DNA of 64,000 nucleotides from contig JBBIRA010000002.1 of the NCBI GenBank assembly GCA_037442005.1, positions 1-64,000 of the forward strand. Direction: 5' to 3'. Every line of letters begins with the position of its first letter. The first letter of the stretch is position 1. The notes below the pieces were generated by a model. The model was not told the DNA's origin. It saw nothing but the letters and a program-made list of their open reading frames with translations, and did no database searches. Position numbers and translations under genes: made by a program. This DNA is from Leptospirillum sp037442005. GTDB lineage: Bacteria; Nitrospirota; Leptospirillia; Leptospirillales; Leptospirillaceae. Of this stretch, positions 6,262 to 15,864 are shown in pieces.

Positions 6262-7440
6262 TTAAACAGAAACTACTGCATCTTCCCGGACAGGCAGCCC
6301 TTCTTCTGAGGCGATCTCCCGGAAAGCGGACAATGCACGGTCAATGTCGCCTGGGGTTGTCCCCGACCCCAGGGAAAACCGGAGAGACGACAGTGCCTCG
6401 TCCTTTGACAACCCCATGGCCAACAGGACATGGGAGGGTTCCATGGAACCAGACGAACAGGCCGATCCGATCGATGCCCGGATTCCTTTTTTGATCAGCC
6501 GGTCCAGAAGCTTCTCTCCGGACTGTCCGGAAAACCGGAGGTTGGTCACATTGGGAACCCTTGTCCCCTCTCCGTTAGAGGCGACAAAGCCGGGAGCGAA
6601 GAGCCCGGAGATCCCCCGCTCAAGCCTGTCCCGCAAAGAAGACATCCTCTCCCCGGACCGGGCCCGTTCTTCGTACACGTCGGAGGCCGCCTGGCCCAGT
6701 CCGACAATCCCCGGAACATTTTCCGTGGACCCTCTTCTTCCCCGTTCCTGGGAACCGAAGAGGAGCGGAGAAAACGAAAGGCCTTTACGGACAAACAGGG
6801 CCCCAACCCCTTTCGGACCATGAATCTTGTGCGCCGACAAAGACAGGGTGTCGGCCATCACCCGGGAGAGATCGATCGCCACCTTCCCCAAGGCCGCCAC
6901 CGCATCCGTATGAAAAGCCGCCCCGCATTCACGGGCCAGCCGGGCGACCGCCTCCACCGGCTGCAGGACTCCCGTCTCATTATTGGCCCACATCAACACC
7001 ACCAAAGCGGTCTGATCCGACAATGCCTCCCGGATCCCCTCCACCGGAACTGTTCCGTCTTTTCCGGGGTTTACAAACCGGACCTCATAGCCTTTAGCGG
7101 AGAGATCCTTCAACAGCTTCATGACGGACGGATGCTCGATTCCGCTGGCAACGATCCCGGTCCGGGGGGCTTTTTCCCGGAGATGGGAGAGGATCGCCGC
7201 ATGGTTCGATTCTGTCCCGCCACCGGTAAAGACAATCTCGGCGGTCTTTGCCCCCAACAGGGTGGCCACCCGCTCCCGGGCGGCCACGACAGAAGACCGG
7301 GCCCGTTCCCCTTCGGGATAGGGGCTTGAGGGGTTTTCGAAACAGTCTGTAAAGAAAGGTTTCATGGCTTCAAAGACAGTCAGCGAGACCGCCGTTGTCG
7401 CGTTATGGTCGAGATAGACAATGTGTTCCGGACCAGACAT
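6262..7440 (-). CDS. nifS: cysteine desulfurase NifS
   Basis: NifS is a PLP enzyme that takes sulfur from L-cysteine for nitrogenase Fe-S cluster assembly. The 392-residue sequence shows YLDHNATT at the start, FTGGGTESNH, the PLP lysine in SAHKIHGPKG (K205), RRGSTENVPGIVGLG, and the persulfide cysteine in the mobile loop GSACSSGSMEPSHV (C328). The ATG at 7440 follows AAAGGAG. It lies 16 bp after the Rieske gene. The usual partner scaffold nifU is absent from the window. The HesB/IscA-type carrier at 8353-8736 may serve instead. Confidence 0.95.
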   Translation of the reverse strand: MSGPEHIVYLDHNATTAVSLTVFEAMKPFFTDCFENPSSPYPEGERARSSVVAARERVATLLGAKTAEIVFTGGGTESNHAAILSHLREKAPRTGIVASGIEHPSVMKLLKDLSAKGYEVRFVNPGKDGTVPVEGIREALSDQTALVVLMWANNETGVLQPVEAVARLARECGAAFHTDAVAALGKVAIDLSRVMADTLSLSAHKIHGPKGVGALFVRKGLSFSPLLFGSQERGRRGSTENVPGIVGLGQAASDVYEERARSGERMSSLRDRLERGISGLFAPGFVASNGEGTRVPNVTNLRFSGQSGEKLLDRLIKKGIRASIGSACSSGSMEPSHVLLAMGLSKDEALSSLRFSLGSGTTPGDIDRALSAFREIASEEGLPVREDAVVSV

Positions 7441-7456
7441 GACCTTTCTCCTTTCC

Positions 7457-7813
7457 CTAGATCGTCACCATGACCTCGCCATCGACAACCGAAACCGGGT
7501 ATTTCTTGAGGCAGACACCTGGCCGGTCGAGGCTGTTTCCCGAAGAAACGGAGAAGATCCACCCGTGAAGCGGGCAGATCAGAATGGGATCTCCACTTTT
7601 TGTGACCGCCAGGGCTCCTTCCCCGAAGGGATTCTCCTGATGGGGGCACCGGTTCGATACCGCAAAAAGATCATCGTCTTTCGTGATCAACAGCATGGAG
7701 CGCTTCTGGACCCGGACAAGCTTTGCTCCACCCAAAGCCAGTTCCTCTTTTTTCACCCCCGTCGAAAGCGGTGTTTTTTCCGTTTGTCCCTGATCCGCTG
7801 CACCCTGTTCCAT
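7457..7813 (-). CDS. Rieske-type [2Fe-2S] ferredoxin
   Basis: This 118-residue soluble protein has one Rieske centre. The two ligand pairs are CPHQENPFGEGA and CPLHGW (CxH and CxxH), about 17 residues apart. There is no signal peptide, so it acts in the cytoplasm, like the small Rieske ferredoxins seen in some nif clusters. It may carry electrons for cofactor biosynthesis. That is inferred from position only. The ATG at 7813 follows AGGAGG. Confidence 0.88.
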   Translation of the reverse strand: MEQGAADQGQTEKTPLSTGVKKEELALGGAKLVRVQKRSMLLITKDDDLFAVSNRCPHQENPFGEGALAVTKSGDPILICPLHGWIFSVSSGNSLDRPGVCLKKYPVSVVDGEVMVTI

Positions 7814-7847
7814 TTCCGTTCCTCCTGGTCTGAATTCTTTGACCCGG

Positions 7848-8366
7848 TTAATCTTCCGGTGCGCCGGCCAAGATCAGCCGCATCAGAATCGAGGCTCCCA
7901 TCTTGTCTCCCGGGTCCAGCTCGAGAACCTTGGAGACATATTCCTTGCCTTCGTCAAATCGTTTAAGGCGGAGCAGAATGTACCCGATCGCCTTCAAGGT
8001 GAAGAGGTAAAACCGGGGGTCCTTGTCATAATCATCGAAATTCGCATGATGGGCCCTGACCTCCCGAAAATCTTCGGGGAACCCCATCCGCCGGGCACTC
8101 TGCCCTTTAAGGGTATAGGCATGAACCAGCGCTTTCGAAAGCATCCCCTTGTAAAAGAAAAACTTGTAGCAGGCGATCAGCACAGGAACCTCGGACGGCC
8201 ACCGGGATACGGCTTCCTCAAGGTACCCTTGAGCTTCCTCGGTGCGCTGCCAGGCTCCCGCGGCCTTTCGTAAAAGGGCCTCTGCTTCGGGAGCGATTTC
8301 ACCGCCATAAAAAAGCCTTTGCAGGTCGGGATCGGCCTCGATCCCCGGAAGACTATCCCGGACCAT
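7848..8366 (-). CDS. TPR-like nif-cluster protein
   Basis: This helical protein of about 172 residues has at least two TPR-like repeats, AQGYLEEAVSRWPSEVPVLIA near the middle and a second ending RFDEGKEYVSKVLELDPGDKMGA. TPR proteins of this kind occur beside nif maturation genes, but a specific function is not established. The start is taken as the ATG at 8366, which overlaps the end of the IscA-like gene by 14 bp. An earlier start at 8426 would overlap by 74 bp and looks less likely. Confidence 0.68.
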   Translation of the reverse strand: MVRDSLPGIEADPDLQRLFYGGEIAPEAEALLRKAAGAWQRTEEAQGYLEEAVSRWPSEVPVLIACYKFFFYKGMLSKALVHAYTLKGQSARRMGFPEDFREVRAHHANFDDYDKDPRFYLFTLKAIGYILLRLKRFDEGKEYVSKVLELDPGDKMGASILMRLILAGAPED

Positions 8367-8736
8367 TCTTCGAGCAGCTGTTCTTGTTCGGCTCGGGTCC
8401 CCCGGGAACCGAGAACGAAGTTCCACACCCGCATTGTCCCGATGCGTTGGGATTATTGAAAACCAACCCCGAATTCATCATGTTGTCGACATAATCGACT
8501 TCCACACCCCGCAGGTAGATCATGCTGTCCTTTGGAACAAACAGCTTGAACCCCCGGCCTTCAATGGTCTCATCGCCTTCGACCGGTCCGTCTGCCAGGG
8601 TCATGTCATAGGACAGACCGGAACATCCGCCTTCCTTGACAAAAAAACGCAACCCCGACTTTCCGGCTTCCCCACCATTAAAAATGATCATCCGCCCCAG
8701 AAACTTTCCGGCTTTTTCGGTGATCTTGACGTCCAT
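8353..8736 (-). CDS. HesB/IscA family A-type iron-sulfur carrier (NifIscA-like)
   Basis: The 127-residue protein has the A-type fold with three conserved cysteines, in GGCSGLSYDM and the C-terminal GQCGCGTSF. A further Cys lies in an unusual glycine/asparagine-rich tail ending NSCSKNGPG. A-type carriers transfer Fe-S clusters to target proteins. With NifU missing, this is the best scaffold or carrier candidate for NifS-derived sulfur. The ATG at 8736 follows GAGGAGG. It is coupled to the TPR gene by overlap. Confidence 0.88.
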   Translation of the reverse strand: MDVKITEKAGKFLGRMIIFNGGEAGKSGLRFFVKEGGCSGLSYDMTLADGPVEGDETIEGRGFKLFVPKDSMIYLRGVEVDYVDNMMNSGLVFNNPNASGQCGCGTSFSVPGGPEPNKNSCSKNGPG

Positions 8737-8845
8737 ACACTGCCTCCTCGCAAACAACGGCCCATTCTTAGGGAGCCAGGTGGTACCATCCTGTGAGATC
8801 CGGGCCGGAAAGATTCCGACCCGGACACAGACTTCACATTGCCTG

Positions 8846-10420
8846 TTACAGTTTGATCAGCGGCATTCCGACACCGGCCGTCAGGGCACCGGAGCGGATC
8901 TTTCCTTCTCCACGTTCCTTGAGCTGTATCGTTCCGTCCGCCAACCCCTGGACATATTCCCCGTAGTATTTCAGAAGCGAATGCTCGATCGGCTGGAACG
9001 CATACTTGTCGACCGGCGTAATGCCCCCTTCCTCCAGGGTCTTTCTCGGACATCCCCCGACCTTGGCCGTGAGAACGGCCACGCAATCGGAGATGGCTTC
9101 CACGATCTTGGTGAGGGAGTCTTCTTCCCCGTATCCGCCTTCGCAGTACAGATCGACACGGCGGTGTCCGACGAAGAGGGTTTCCCCCTGGGAGAGTTCA
9201 TAGATCTGGAACTCTCTGGCATGGCCGAAGTGCTGGTTGATTTCTCCTCCACCCTGGGTCGTGACCGCCACCAGGATCTTGGGAGAAGGCATGTCGCCCG
9301 GAAGCGGCATTCCCGGAAGACCGGCCTTGATCATGTCGCTGATGCGCTTGATATCCTCGCGCTTTCTTTCCACTTCCGCCTGATAGGCTTTGCGCCCTTC
9401 GAGGTCGTAGACAATCTCGTCGACATTCATCGTCTCGATCTTGTCGATCGTGAACTCGTCGCTCCGGTCTTCGCCCAGAAGACCCACGGCGTCGGCGCGG
9501 CACTGACGGCAATGGCGCATCATGTTCATTTCACCGGCACAGGAATCCTGCAGCTCTTTTAACTCCTGCGGCGTGGGACCCCGCTGTCCGGTGAGCCCGT
9601 AATGAGTTCCATGCTCGGCTTCGGAGATCAGCGGCATGATGTTGTGAAGGAAGGCGCCACGACTCTTGACCGCCTTGTTCACTTCCACCAGGTGCTTGTC
9701 ATTGACGCCGGGAATCATCACCGAGTTGACCTTGACCAGAATTCCTTTCGCGGTCAGCATTTCAAGACCTAAAAGCTGACGCTCGGTCAGGATCTTCGCT
9801 GCATCAAGCCCCTTCCATCTCTTGTGGTTGTAAAAGACCCACGGATAGATCTGCTCGCCCACTTCAGGATCAACCATATTGATCGTGACCGTGACATGGT
9901 CGACATTGTAGTCACCGATCCGGTCGACCCAGTCGGGAAGGGCCAGCCCGTTGGTCGACAGACAGAACTTGATATCCGGCGCCACCTTGGCAATCCGCTC
10001 AAACGTTTCAAATGTCTTGTCCGGATTGGCCAGGGAATCACCCGGCCCGGCAATACCCAGAACGGTCATCTGGGGAATTTCCGAGGCGACGGCCAGCACT
10101 TTCCGGGCGGCCAGTTCCGGGGTGAGTTTTTCACTGACCACACCCGGCCGCGATTCGTTCGAGCAATCGTATTTCCGGTTACAGTAATGGCACTGGATAT
10201 TGCACGCCGGTGCCACGGCCACATGCATCCGGGCAAAATGATGATGGGCTTCTTCGCTGTAACAGGGATGATTCTTGATCTTGTCCCAGATTTTGGGATC
10301 CAGATCATCGGGCCCTTTCGAGGACCCGCAACTTGATTCCTGGCATCCTTCTTCTTCCGATTCCCCATGGGCAGCGGGCGTATCCATTATCTTCAGGAAC
10401 ATCTGATCTTTGGCATCCAT
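8846..10420 (-). CDS. nifB: FeMo-cofactor biosynthesis protein NifB
   Basis: NifB is a radical-SAM enzyme that fuses two [4Fe-4S] units and inserts a carbide to make NifB-co, the FeMo-co precursor. The 524-residue protein has a Cys-rich N-terminal stretch, the radical-SAM motif CNIQCHYC at residues 73-80, FCLSTNGLALP, and the CRQCRADAVGLLGEDR cluster site. A C-terminal NifX-like domain starts about residue 390 (PKILVAVTTQGGGEINQHFGHA). The start (ATG 10420 after GGGGAGG) is firm. A 109-bp gap follows before the IscA-like gene. Confidence 0.96.
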   Translation of the reverse strand: MDAKDQMFLKIMDTPAAHGESEEEGCQESSCGSSKGPDDLDPKIWDKIKNHPCYSEEAHHHFARMHVAVAPACNIQCHYCNRKYDCSNESRPGVVSEKLTPELAARKVLAVASEIPQMTVLGIAGPGDSLANPDKTFETFERIAKVAPDIKFCLSTNGLALPDWVDRIGDYNVDHVTVTINMVDPEVGEQIYPWVFYNHKRWKGLDAAKILTERQLLGLEMLTAKGILVKVNSVMIPGVNDKHLVEVNKAVKSRGAFLHNIMPLISEAEHGTHYGLTGQRGPTPQELKELQDSCAGEMNMMRHCRQCRADAVGLLGEDRSDEFTIDKIETMNVDEIVYDLEGRKAYQAEVERKREDIKRISDMIKAGLPGMPLPGDMPSPKILVAVTTQGGGEINQHFGHAREFQIYELSQGETLFVGHRRVDLYCEGGYGEEDSLTKIVEAISDCVAVLTAKVGGCPRKTLEEGGITPVDKYAFQPIEHSLLKYYGEYVQGLADGTIQLKERGEGKIRSGALTAGVGMPLIKL

Positions 10421-10455
10421 CTAACGCCTCCCCTTTCCTGAAAGCCTTCCCGGGA

Positions 10456-10929
10456 TCATCCCCAGGAAGCCACCTCCCGGAACTGTTCAATCATTGCCAC
10501 CGCTTCGTTCACGAATTTGTCCGCTTCAGCCTCAAGCTTGGCAAGCGTCCTGAATCCAAACCTGTGGACATCCCTCAGGTTCCGGTTAAGCACCACCAGG
10601 CGACCGGCCAGAAGCACCACCCGGCCAAACCCCTCGTGGTGGATCTTCATCATCGGAGTGATGATGAATCCTGTTTTCCGTTCAATCACAATCGCGATCG
10701 TCGAGTAGTAGACCTCAACACGCCAGATCACTTCCGGATCGGGGTCCCCGATGATCGGAATGGTTTTGAGTTTCTCCGTATCGAGAATAAAGGGCTCGAT
10801 CAGATCGAGATCCGATTTTCGCTCCCAGCTGCCAAACGAGTCATGGGCCCGGATCTGGAGCATGAGATCCTTCACAAACGGCAGGGTATTCAGATCGACA
10901 CTTCCTTCTTCGTTATTCACCACATTCAT
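10456..10929 (-). CDS. NifX-associated protein (DUF269 family)
   Basis: The 157-residue protein has the DUF269 pattern: LPFVKDLMLQIRAHDSFGSWERKSD, GDPDPEVIWRVEVYYSTIAIVIERKTG, and a helical C-terminus with LEAEADKFVNEAVAMIEQF. In nif clusters this family lies directly after nifX and is thought to take part in FeMo-co maturation. The ATG at 10929 follows GGGAGGAAT. It sits 35 bp from nifX and 35 bp from nifB. Confidence 0.92.
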   Translation of the reverse strand: MNVVNNEEGSVDLNTLPFVKDLMLQIRAHDSFGSWERKSDLDLIEPFILDTEKLKTIPIIGDPDPEVIWRVEVYYSTIAIVIERKTGFIITPMMKIHHEGFGRVVLLAGRLVVLNRNLRDVHRFGFRTLAKLEAEADKFVNEAVAMIEQFREVASWG

Positions 10930-10964
10930 TTTTAATTCCTCCCAATTGTTCGTTTTCGATCGGT

Positions 10965-11366
10965 CTAGACCAGTTCCGACAGGTCAAGCTGCTTTTCCCC
11001 ATGGTCCCGGAGCGCTTTGCGGAGCCAGGGAGGAAGGGGACCATTCAGGGTGACCTTCAGCCGGTCGAGAATATCGGTGATCACATCCGGTTTTTCGAGC
11101 TTGACCGGGTGGATCTTCTTGGCAATGATACGAGCCGCGCCGGATCCGCCGATGGCGGCCACATAGAGGATGGCCACCCCGTCAAGCGCATCGATCTTGG
11201 GAACAAGCTTGTCCTCGTTTCCGTCCTCGGCCAGGTTCTGGTCGAACGAAATCACCTTGTCCAGGCAATAGGATTCGGGTGTGATGTCATAGATCACAAG
11301 ATTTCTCGCCCATCCGAAATGGGCGTCCACATGAACCAGATCCTGCGACGCAAAAGCGATTTTCAT
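10965..11366 (-). CDS. nifX: FeMo-cofactor carrier NifX
   Basis: NifX binds NifB-co and VK-cluster and passes FeMo-co precursors to NifEN. The 133-residue protein shows KIAFASQDLVHVDAHFGWARNLVIYDI at the N-terminus and the GSGAARIIAKKIHPVKL segment, as in the NifX/NafY family. It starts with a 4-bp ATGA overlap with nifN, so the two are translationally coupled. The DUF269 gene follows. Confidence 0.93.
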   Translation of the reverse strand: MKIAFASQDLVHVDAHFGWARNLVIYDITPESYCLDKVISFDQNLAEDGNEDKLVPKIDALDGVAILYVAAIGGSGAARIIAKKIHPVKLEKPDVITDILDRLKVTLNGPLPPWLRKALRDHGEKQLDLSELV

Positions 11367-12811
11367 TTGCTGCCCCTTTCTTCTGCCACCCGGAATGCGG
11401 GTACGATCGGCGGTTGAATCCTGTCGTCGACAACGGTGAGATCATCGGTCGATCCACTCTCTTCCGGATACCATGTCTGTGGAGTCAGATCCCGTTTGAG
11501 AGACAGAAACACATTGGCGATCCGGAACAGTGATTGCATGGAGCCGACATACCCCACATGAACCTCGTGAGCGACGCCCAGACGGTCAAAGATCGGGAAG
11601 CCCGTCCGCAAAAGCGGTATTTCAAGCCTTTCCGACGCCTGCCTCCCATGAGCATGGGTGACAAGGAGATCGGCGTTGTGGCGGGCCGCCTGTTCCTCAA
11701 GATCGGAAAGATCTCCGATCATGACATTCGATACAAAGGGAGACAGCCACTCCCTGACCTTTGACACCTGCGGAAGAATCGCCGCCACGACCGTCATGCC
11801 CATCGAGGAGAGAAACTGGCACAGATCCAGCGTCAGATCCGGCTCGGAGGCCACCACCACTTTTTTCCCGCCCAGGTGAAAGTGACAGTCGAGCATGGCG
11901 TCTTCGAGCCGGCTCCGCTCCCGGTGAAACAGTGCGGGAATGGGACGTCGGGAAAGGTTCGACACCAGAAACAGGAAGTCATCGACCGCCAGCAGTCCCC
12001 GGAGATGCTTCACGACATACAGGGGAACATCATTCCCGCTAAGAAGAACCTCCCCCGCCCGTCTGAGTGATTCACCGATCACCAGCGTGAACTCCGCCGA
12101 CCCCATGGACCGGATTTCCGAAAGGGTCGTCCCTCCCATGCTTTTCGCTTCGAATTTCTCCGGGATCGTCCCGTCGAGAGAGCGGGAAAGATCCGGAAGG
12201 ATCACCGGGGTCAGTCCGAAGGAGGTGAGGATCCGACGGATCTCATCAAGATCGGCAACGGTCAGGTGGCTCCCCGCCAGGACATTCACCAGTCCGGGCA
12301 CTTTGGGGGTTGTTCCCTTGGGGACCAGCTCCTCCAGGATCCGGACCACCGCTTCCGCATAGCCGTCCTCGAATCCCCCCTTGAAATCCGGGGTGGAGGC
12401 CGAAACGACCGGCAATTCGTTCCATTCGGGATGGCGCTTCCGGAACAGGGCGATATCACCCACAATATCCTCGCCTTTGGTTTCCGTCAGACCGGTGCTC
12501 ATGACCGCCACCAGTTCGGGAACCCCTTTTTTCAGAATATTCAGGATCGCTTCATGAACACTGTCCCCGCCCCCCAAGGTGGAGGAGACCTCTGTCATCG
12601 CCGTGGTCTGGAGCGGAATGGATTCCTTGAAATGGCGACCGAGAAGCACCAGACCAAAAGAGGTGCAGCCCTGGGATCCATGAAAGATCGGCATGCAGCC
12701 GGCGGTGCCGAGAAAGGCCAGCGCCGCGCCCAGAGGCTGGCTCATCTTCAAGGGGTTCACAGACGCCGGACGATCCGGGACGGCGCTCTTCACTCCCTCG
12801 TTCTGGCTCAC
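11363..12811 (-). CDS. nifN: nitrogenase cofactor scaffold subunit NifN
   Basis: NifN pairs with NifE to form the scaffold on which FeMo-co is completed. The 482-residue protein resembles NifK: NPLKMSQPLGAALAFLG near the start, HGSQGCTSFG for cluster binding, TEVSSTLGGGDSVHEAI and STGLTETKGEDIVGD. The start is GTG at 12811, which overlaps the nifE stop (GTGA). A GGGAG stretch lies upstream. Confidence 0.95.
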   Translation of the reverse strand: MSQNEGVKSAVPDRPASVNPLKMSQPLGAALAFLGTAGCMPIFHGSQGCTSFGLVLLGRHFKESIPLQTTAMTEVSSTLGGGDSVHEAILNILKKGVPELVAVMSTGLTETKGEDIVGDIALFRKRHPEWNELPVVSASTPDFKGGFEDGYAEAVVRILEELVPKGTTPKVPGLVNVLAGSHLTVADLDEIRRILTSFGLTPVILPDLSRSLDGTIPEKFEAKSMGGTTLSEIRSMGSAEFTLVIGESLRRAGEVLLSGNDVPLYVVKHLRGLLAVDDFLFLVSNLSRRPIPALFHRERSRLEDAMLDCHFHLGGKKVVVASEPDLTLDLCQFLSSMGMTVVAAILPQVSKVREWLSPFVSNVMIGDLSDLEEQAARHNADLLVTHAHGRQASERLEIPLLRTGFPIFDRLGVAHEVHVGYVGSMQSLFRIANVFLSLKRDLTPQTWYPEESGSTDDLTVVDDRIQPPIVPAFRVAEERGSK

Positions 12812-14226
12812 CGGAGACTCCCGACAGAGGAGGTCTTCGGCAGATCCCCGATCCGCTCCCAGGGAGCCGCTTTCTTCAGTGTCTGCCAGATCGGATTGGT
12901 CATCGCCCGGTGAATCTCACCGATCAGCGTCACCATCCCCTTGTATCCGGCAAAGGCATAGTTTCTTTCCTGGTTGACGTCCAGAAAGGGAACCTTGGCC
13001 TTTAAGGCCACAAACTGGCTCCGACCTCCCGCCATGAGGATGTCCGCTTTGGCTTCTTTTAACATCTGGTACATTTCGCCGGGTGTCATCGAGTCGATCA
13101 TGTGGGCATCGTCTCCGATGATCTCCTTGATCCGCTCCTTGTCTTCCCCGGTGCTTTTCTTGACCGACGTTCCCACGACGACAAGACCCGCTTCCTGCAG
13201 CGCCGACACCACGGACCAGGATTTCACCCCTCCGGTGATCAGAAGCGCTTTTTTCCCTTCGAGTTCTTTGCGGAAACCGTAGATCCCTTTCCAGGCAAGA
13301 GCTTCCTCTTCCTTGATGACCGCTTCGGTCCGGTCGAGAAGATCCGCGGGAGCCCCCCGGGAGACAAGAAGCGTTGCCATATCCCGAAGCGATTGGGACA
13401 TGTCGGAAATGCCGTAGAAGGACCCTTCAAAAAACGGGATTTGGTATCGCTCTTCCATTTTCCGGGCGATATTGATCATGGCCTTGGAGCAGACGAGCAT
13501 CGATGCCCTGGCCCGATGGGACGAAGCAATCTCCTGATACCGGCCGTCCCCGGTCATGACGGAAGCGATCCGGATACCGATCCGGTCGAGAAGCGGTTTA
13601 ACCTGCCACAATTCCCCGGAGAGGTTGTACTCCCCGATAATGTTCACGTCGGTCGGCGTCGTATAGGCGGGCTCCATCGTTCCGATCACATGATCGAGAA
13701 GGGCCTCTCCCGCCAGTTTGTTCCCGAGATTTTTCCCGCCGACAAAACCCGGCGCGTCCACCGGGATCACCGGCAGGCCGAACTTCTCGGAGGCGAGCTG
13801 GCAGACCGCCTCGACATCATCGCCAATCAGGGCGGGAACACAGGTCTGATAGACGAAAATGGCAGGGGGATGATGGCTGGAGACAGCCTGGGAAATCGCC
13901 TTGAACAGACGCTTTTCCCCGCCGTAAATGACATCGAGTTCACTGATGTCTGTTGTGTAGCTTGTCCTGTACAGGTCGGAACCGGAGGAAGCCGCGCTTC
14001 GGTTGTCCCAGGAATTGCCTTCGCAGGCAATCGGGCCATGAACAAGGTGAACCGCGTCAACGATCGGCTGAAGGGCGATCTTGGCCCCGTCGAAGGCACA
14101 TCCCCCCGCTGCCTGACCAGGCTTCGAGAGTTTGGTACAACCCTTTTTGCGATCATGATCGCTCTTCGACTGGTTGTGGCCACAACTTGGCTCGTTGAAG
14201 ACTTCCTGAACCTTGTTCGTATGCAT
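12808..14226 (-). CDS. nifE: nitrogenase cofactor scaffold subunit NifE
   Basis: NifE is the NifD-like partner of NifN. The 472-residue protein has cluster-site cysteines in AAGGCAFDGAKIAL, HGPIACEGNSWDNR and TCVPALIGDD. Near position 250 is the SMLVCSKAMINIARKMEERY segment that corresponds to the FeMo-co ligand region of NifD. The ATG at 14226 follows GGGAGG. A perfect small hairpin lies in the 69-bp gap after nifK. Confidence 0.95.
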   Translation of the reverse strand: MHTNKVQEVFNEPSCGHNQSKSDHDRKKGCTKLSKPGQAAGGCAFDGAKIALQPIVDAVHLVHGPIACEGNSWDNRSAASSGSDLYRTSYTTDISELDVIYGGEKRLFKAISQAVSSHHPPAIFVYQTCVPALIGDDVEAVCQLASEKFGLPVIPVDAPGFVGGKNLGNKLAGEALLDHVIGTMEPAYTTPTDVNIIGEYNLSGELWQVKPLLDRIGIRIASVMTGDGRYQEIASSHRARASMLVCSKAMINIARKMEERYQIPFFEGSFYGISDMSQSLRDMATLLVSRGAPADLLDRTEAVIKEEEALAWKGIYGFRKELEGKKALLITGGVKSWSVVSALQEAGLVVVGTSVKKSTGEDKERIKEIIGDDAHMIDSMTPGEMYQMLKEAKADILMAGGRSQFVALKAKVPFLDVNQERNYAFAGYKGMVTLIGEIHRAMTNPIWQTLKKAAPWERIGDLPKTSSVGSLR

Positions 14227-14248
14227 GGCATCCTCCCGTTCCGGGACT

Positions 14249-14266
14249 GGGTGGCATGAGCCACCC
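14249..14266 (-). other. hairpin in the nifK-nifE gap
   Basis: GGGTGGC and GCCACCC form a perfect 7-bp stem with a four-base loop just upstream of the nifE ribosome binding site. There is no T-run, so it is more likely an mRNA processing or stability element than a terminator. Confidence 0.5.
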
Positions 14267-14295
14267 TCCCGTTGAATCGTGTTGCCGCCGGAAAC

Positions 14296-15831
14296 TTACC
14301 GGATAATGTCGTAGCTGTAATCGCTCTTGCTGGGGATGTTGGTATTGGCATCCATGTCGTCAAAGATCTTGTCGAGAATCTTGACCAGGACATTCATCGC
14401 CCCCTGATATCCAAGGATCGGATAGCGGTGATGATGGTGACGGTCAAAGATGGGAAACCCGATCCGGATCAGAGGAGTCAGGGTGTCCCGCTCCAGATAT
14501 TTCCCGTAGGTGTTTCCGATCAGATAGTCCACCGGTTCGGTAAAGAGAAGGCTTCTCATGTGCCAGAGATCCTTCCCGGGGTACACATGGCATCCGGAAC
14601 CGAAGGGAGACGCGTCGAGCACTCCCTGAACTTTCTCGGCCCATTCCGTTCCGCCGTTGGTGGACAGGATATGAATCGGTTCGGCACCGAGCTCAAGCAG
14701 GAAGGTCGTCAGACCGAGGCATAAGTCTGGATCTCCGTAAAGGGCAAACCGTTTCCCGTGAATATGAGCGGTCGAGTCGGCTATCGCATCGACCAGCCGT
14801 CCGCGTTCGAGTTTCAGTTCGGTCGGGACAGGAACACCCGCCAGTTCAGAGACCTTCATAATCCAGCTATCGGTCGCCTTGACACCGATGGGCATATTGA
14901 ACGATGCCGTCTGCTGGCCGAAGGTTTTGATATATTCCAGCGTTTTCGGCGTGCAGTATTCCTGCATCGAAACCGTGGCCTTGGCATTGATGGCTTCCTT
15001 GCATTCTTCGATGGTCGTTCCACCGGAATACATCCGGAATTCTCCGTCGGTCGGCGTGTCAAACACATCGCTGTTATCAGCAAGGATCGTATGGGGAACG
15101 TTCATCATCTTCAAAATCCGCTTCAGTTCCCGGATATTGCCGACGGTATACCCGTCAAATCCCATGTTGAAATTGATCTTCTCTCCGGGGGTCGAGGTAC
15201 GGCCTTGCCAGAAGTGCTGGACGATCCCCTTAAGCGCATTGTCGTACCCCGTAATGTGGGACCCGACGAATGCCGGTGTATGGGCAAACGGGACATCGTA
15301 TTCCTGGGGGACGGAGCCTTTTTCCTTCGCATTCTTGATGAAGGCGTTCAGGTCGTCACCGATCACCTCGGCCATGCAGGTGGTGGACACGGCGATCATC
15401 TTGGGCTTGTACATCGCATAGGCGTTGGCCAACCCGTCGATCATGTTGTTCAATCCCCCGAACACCGCGGCATCTTCCGTCATGGACGAAGAGACACAGG
15501 AGGAGGGTTCCTTGAAATGACGGCTCAGGTGACTTCTGTAGTAGGCGACACACCCCTGGGACCCGTGCACAAAGGGGAGAGTGTCTTCAAAGCCGACCGC
15601 CACAAATACTGCGCCAAGCGGCTGGCAAGCCTTGGCGGGGTTGACGGTCAACCCTTCCCGGGCGAAATTCAGCTCCTGGTATTCGGACGTTTTCGTCCAT
15701 TCCCTGACACGTTCAAGTTCCGCGTCGGGAACAGCGTTTTCAAACTGTTTCTTGTCCTCGAACATTTTGGTGTATTCCGGCTCTCTGAAGAGCTGGAAAT
15801 GGTCTAGAACCTTTTTCGGATTCTGGCTCAT
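14296..15831 (-). CDS. nifK: nitrogenase MoFe protein beta subunit NifK
   Basis: NifK forms the alpha2-beta2 MoFe protein with NifD and shares the P-cluster. The 511-residue protein has P-cluster cysteines in PAKACQPLGAVF, HGSQGCVAYYRSHLSRHFKEP and STTCMAEVIGDD, plus the full-length N-terminal extension that wraps NifD. The ATG at 15831 follows AAAGGAC. It lies 33 bp after nifD. Confidence 0.97.
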   Translation of the reverse strand: MSQNPKKVLDHFQLFREPEYTKMFEDKKQFENAVPDAELERVREWTKTSEYQELNFAREGLTVNPAKACQPLGAVFVAVGFEDTLPFVHGSQGCVAYYRSHLSRHFKEPSSCVSSSMTEDAAVFGGLNNMIDGLANAYAMYKPKMIAVSTTCMAEVIGDDLNAFIKNAKEKGSVPQEYDVPFAHTPAFVGSHITGYDNALKGIVQHFWQGRTSTPGEKINFNMGFDGYTVGNIRELKRILKMMNVPHTILADNSDVFDTPTDGEFRMYSGGTTIEECKEAINAKATVSMQEYCTPKTLEYIKTFGQQTASFNMPIGVKATDSWIMKVSELAGVPVPTELKLERGRLVDAIADSTAHIHGKRFALYGDPDLCLGLTTFLLELGAEPIHILSTNGGTEWAEKVQGVLDASPFGSGCHVYPGKDLWHMRSLLFTEPVDYLIGNTYGKYLERDTLTPLIRIGFPIFDRHHHHRYPILGYQGAMNVLVKILDKIFDDMDANTNIPSKSDYSYDIIR

Positions 15832-15864
15832 CGAAGTGTCCTTTCTTCCCGATGGGGGAACGTT

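Noticed and set aside
8740..8760. Sigma-54-like site TGGGCCGTTGTTTGCG just upstream of the IscA-like gene
   Set aside because: The spacing fits, but transcription would start at or beyond the ribosome binding site, leaving no usable leader.
13102..14259. Long plus-strand frame opposite nifE (385 codons), and similar long frames opposite nifK, nifD and nifS
   Set aside because: They mirror highly conserved nif genes in a GC-rich sequence, have no good ribosome binding sites, and their translations resemble no protein family.
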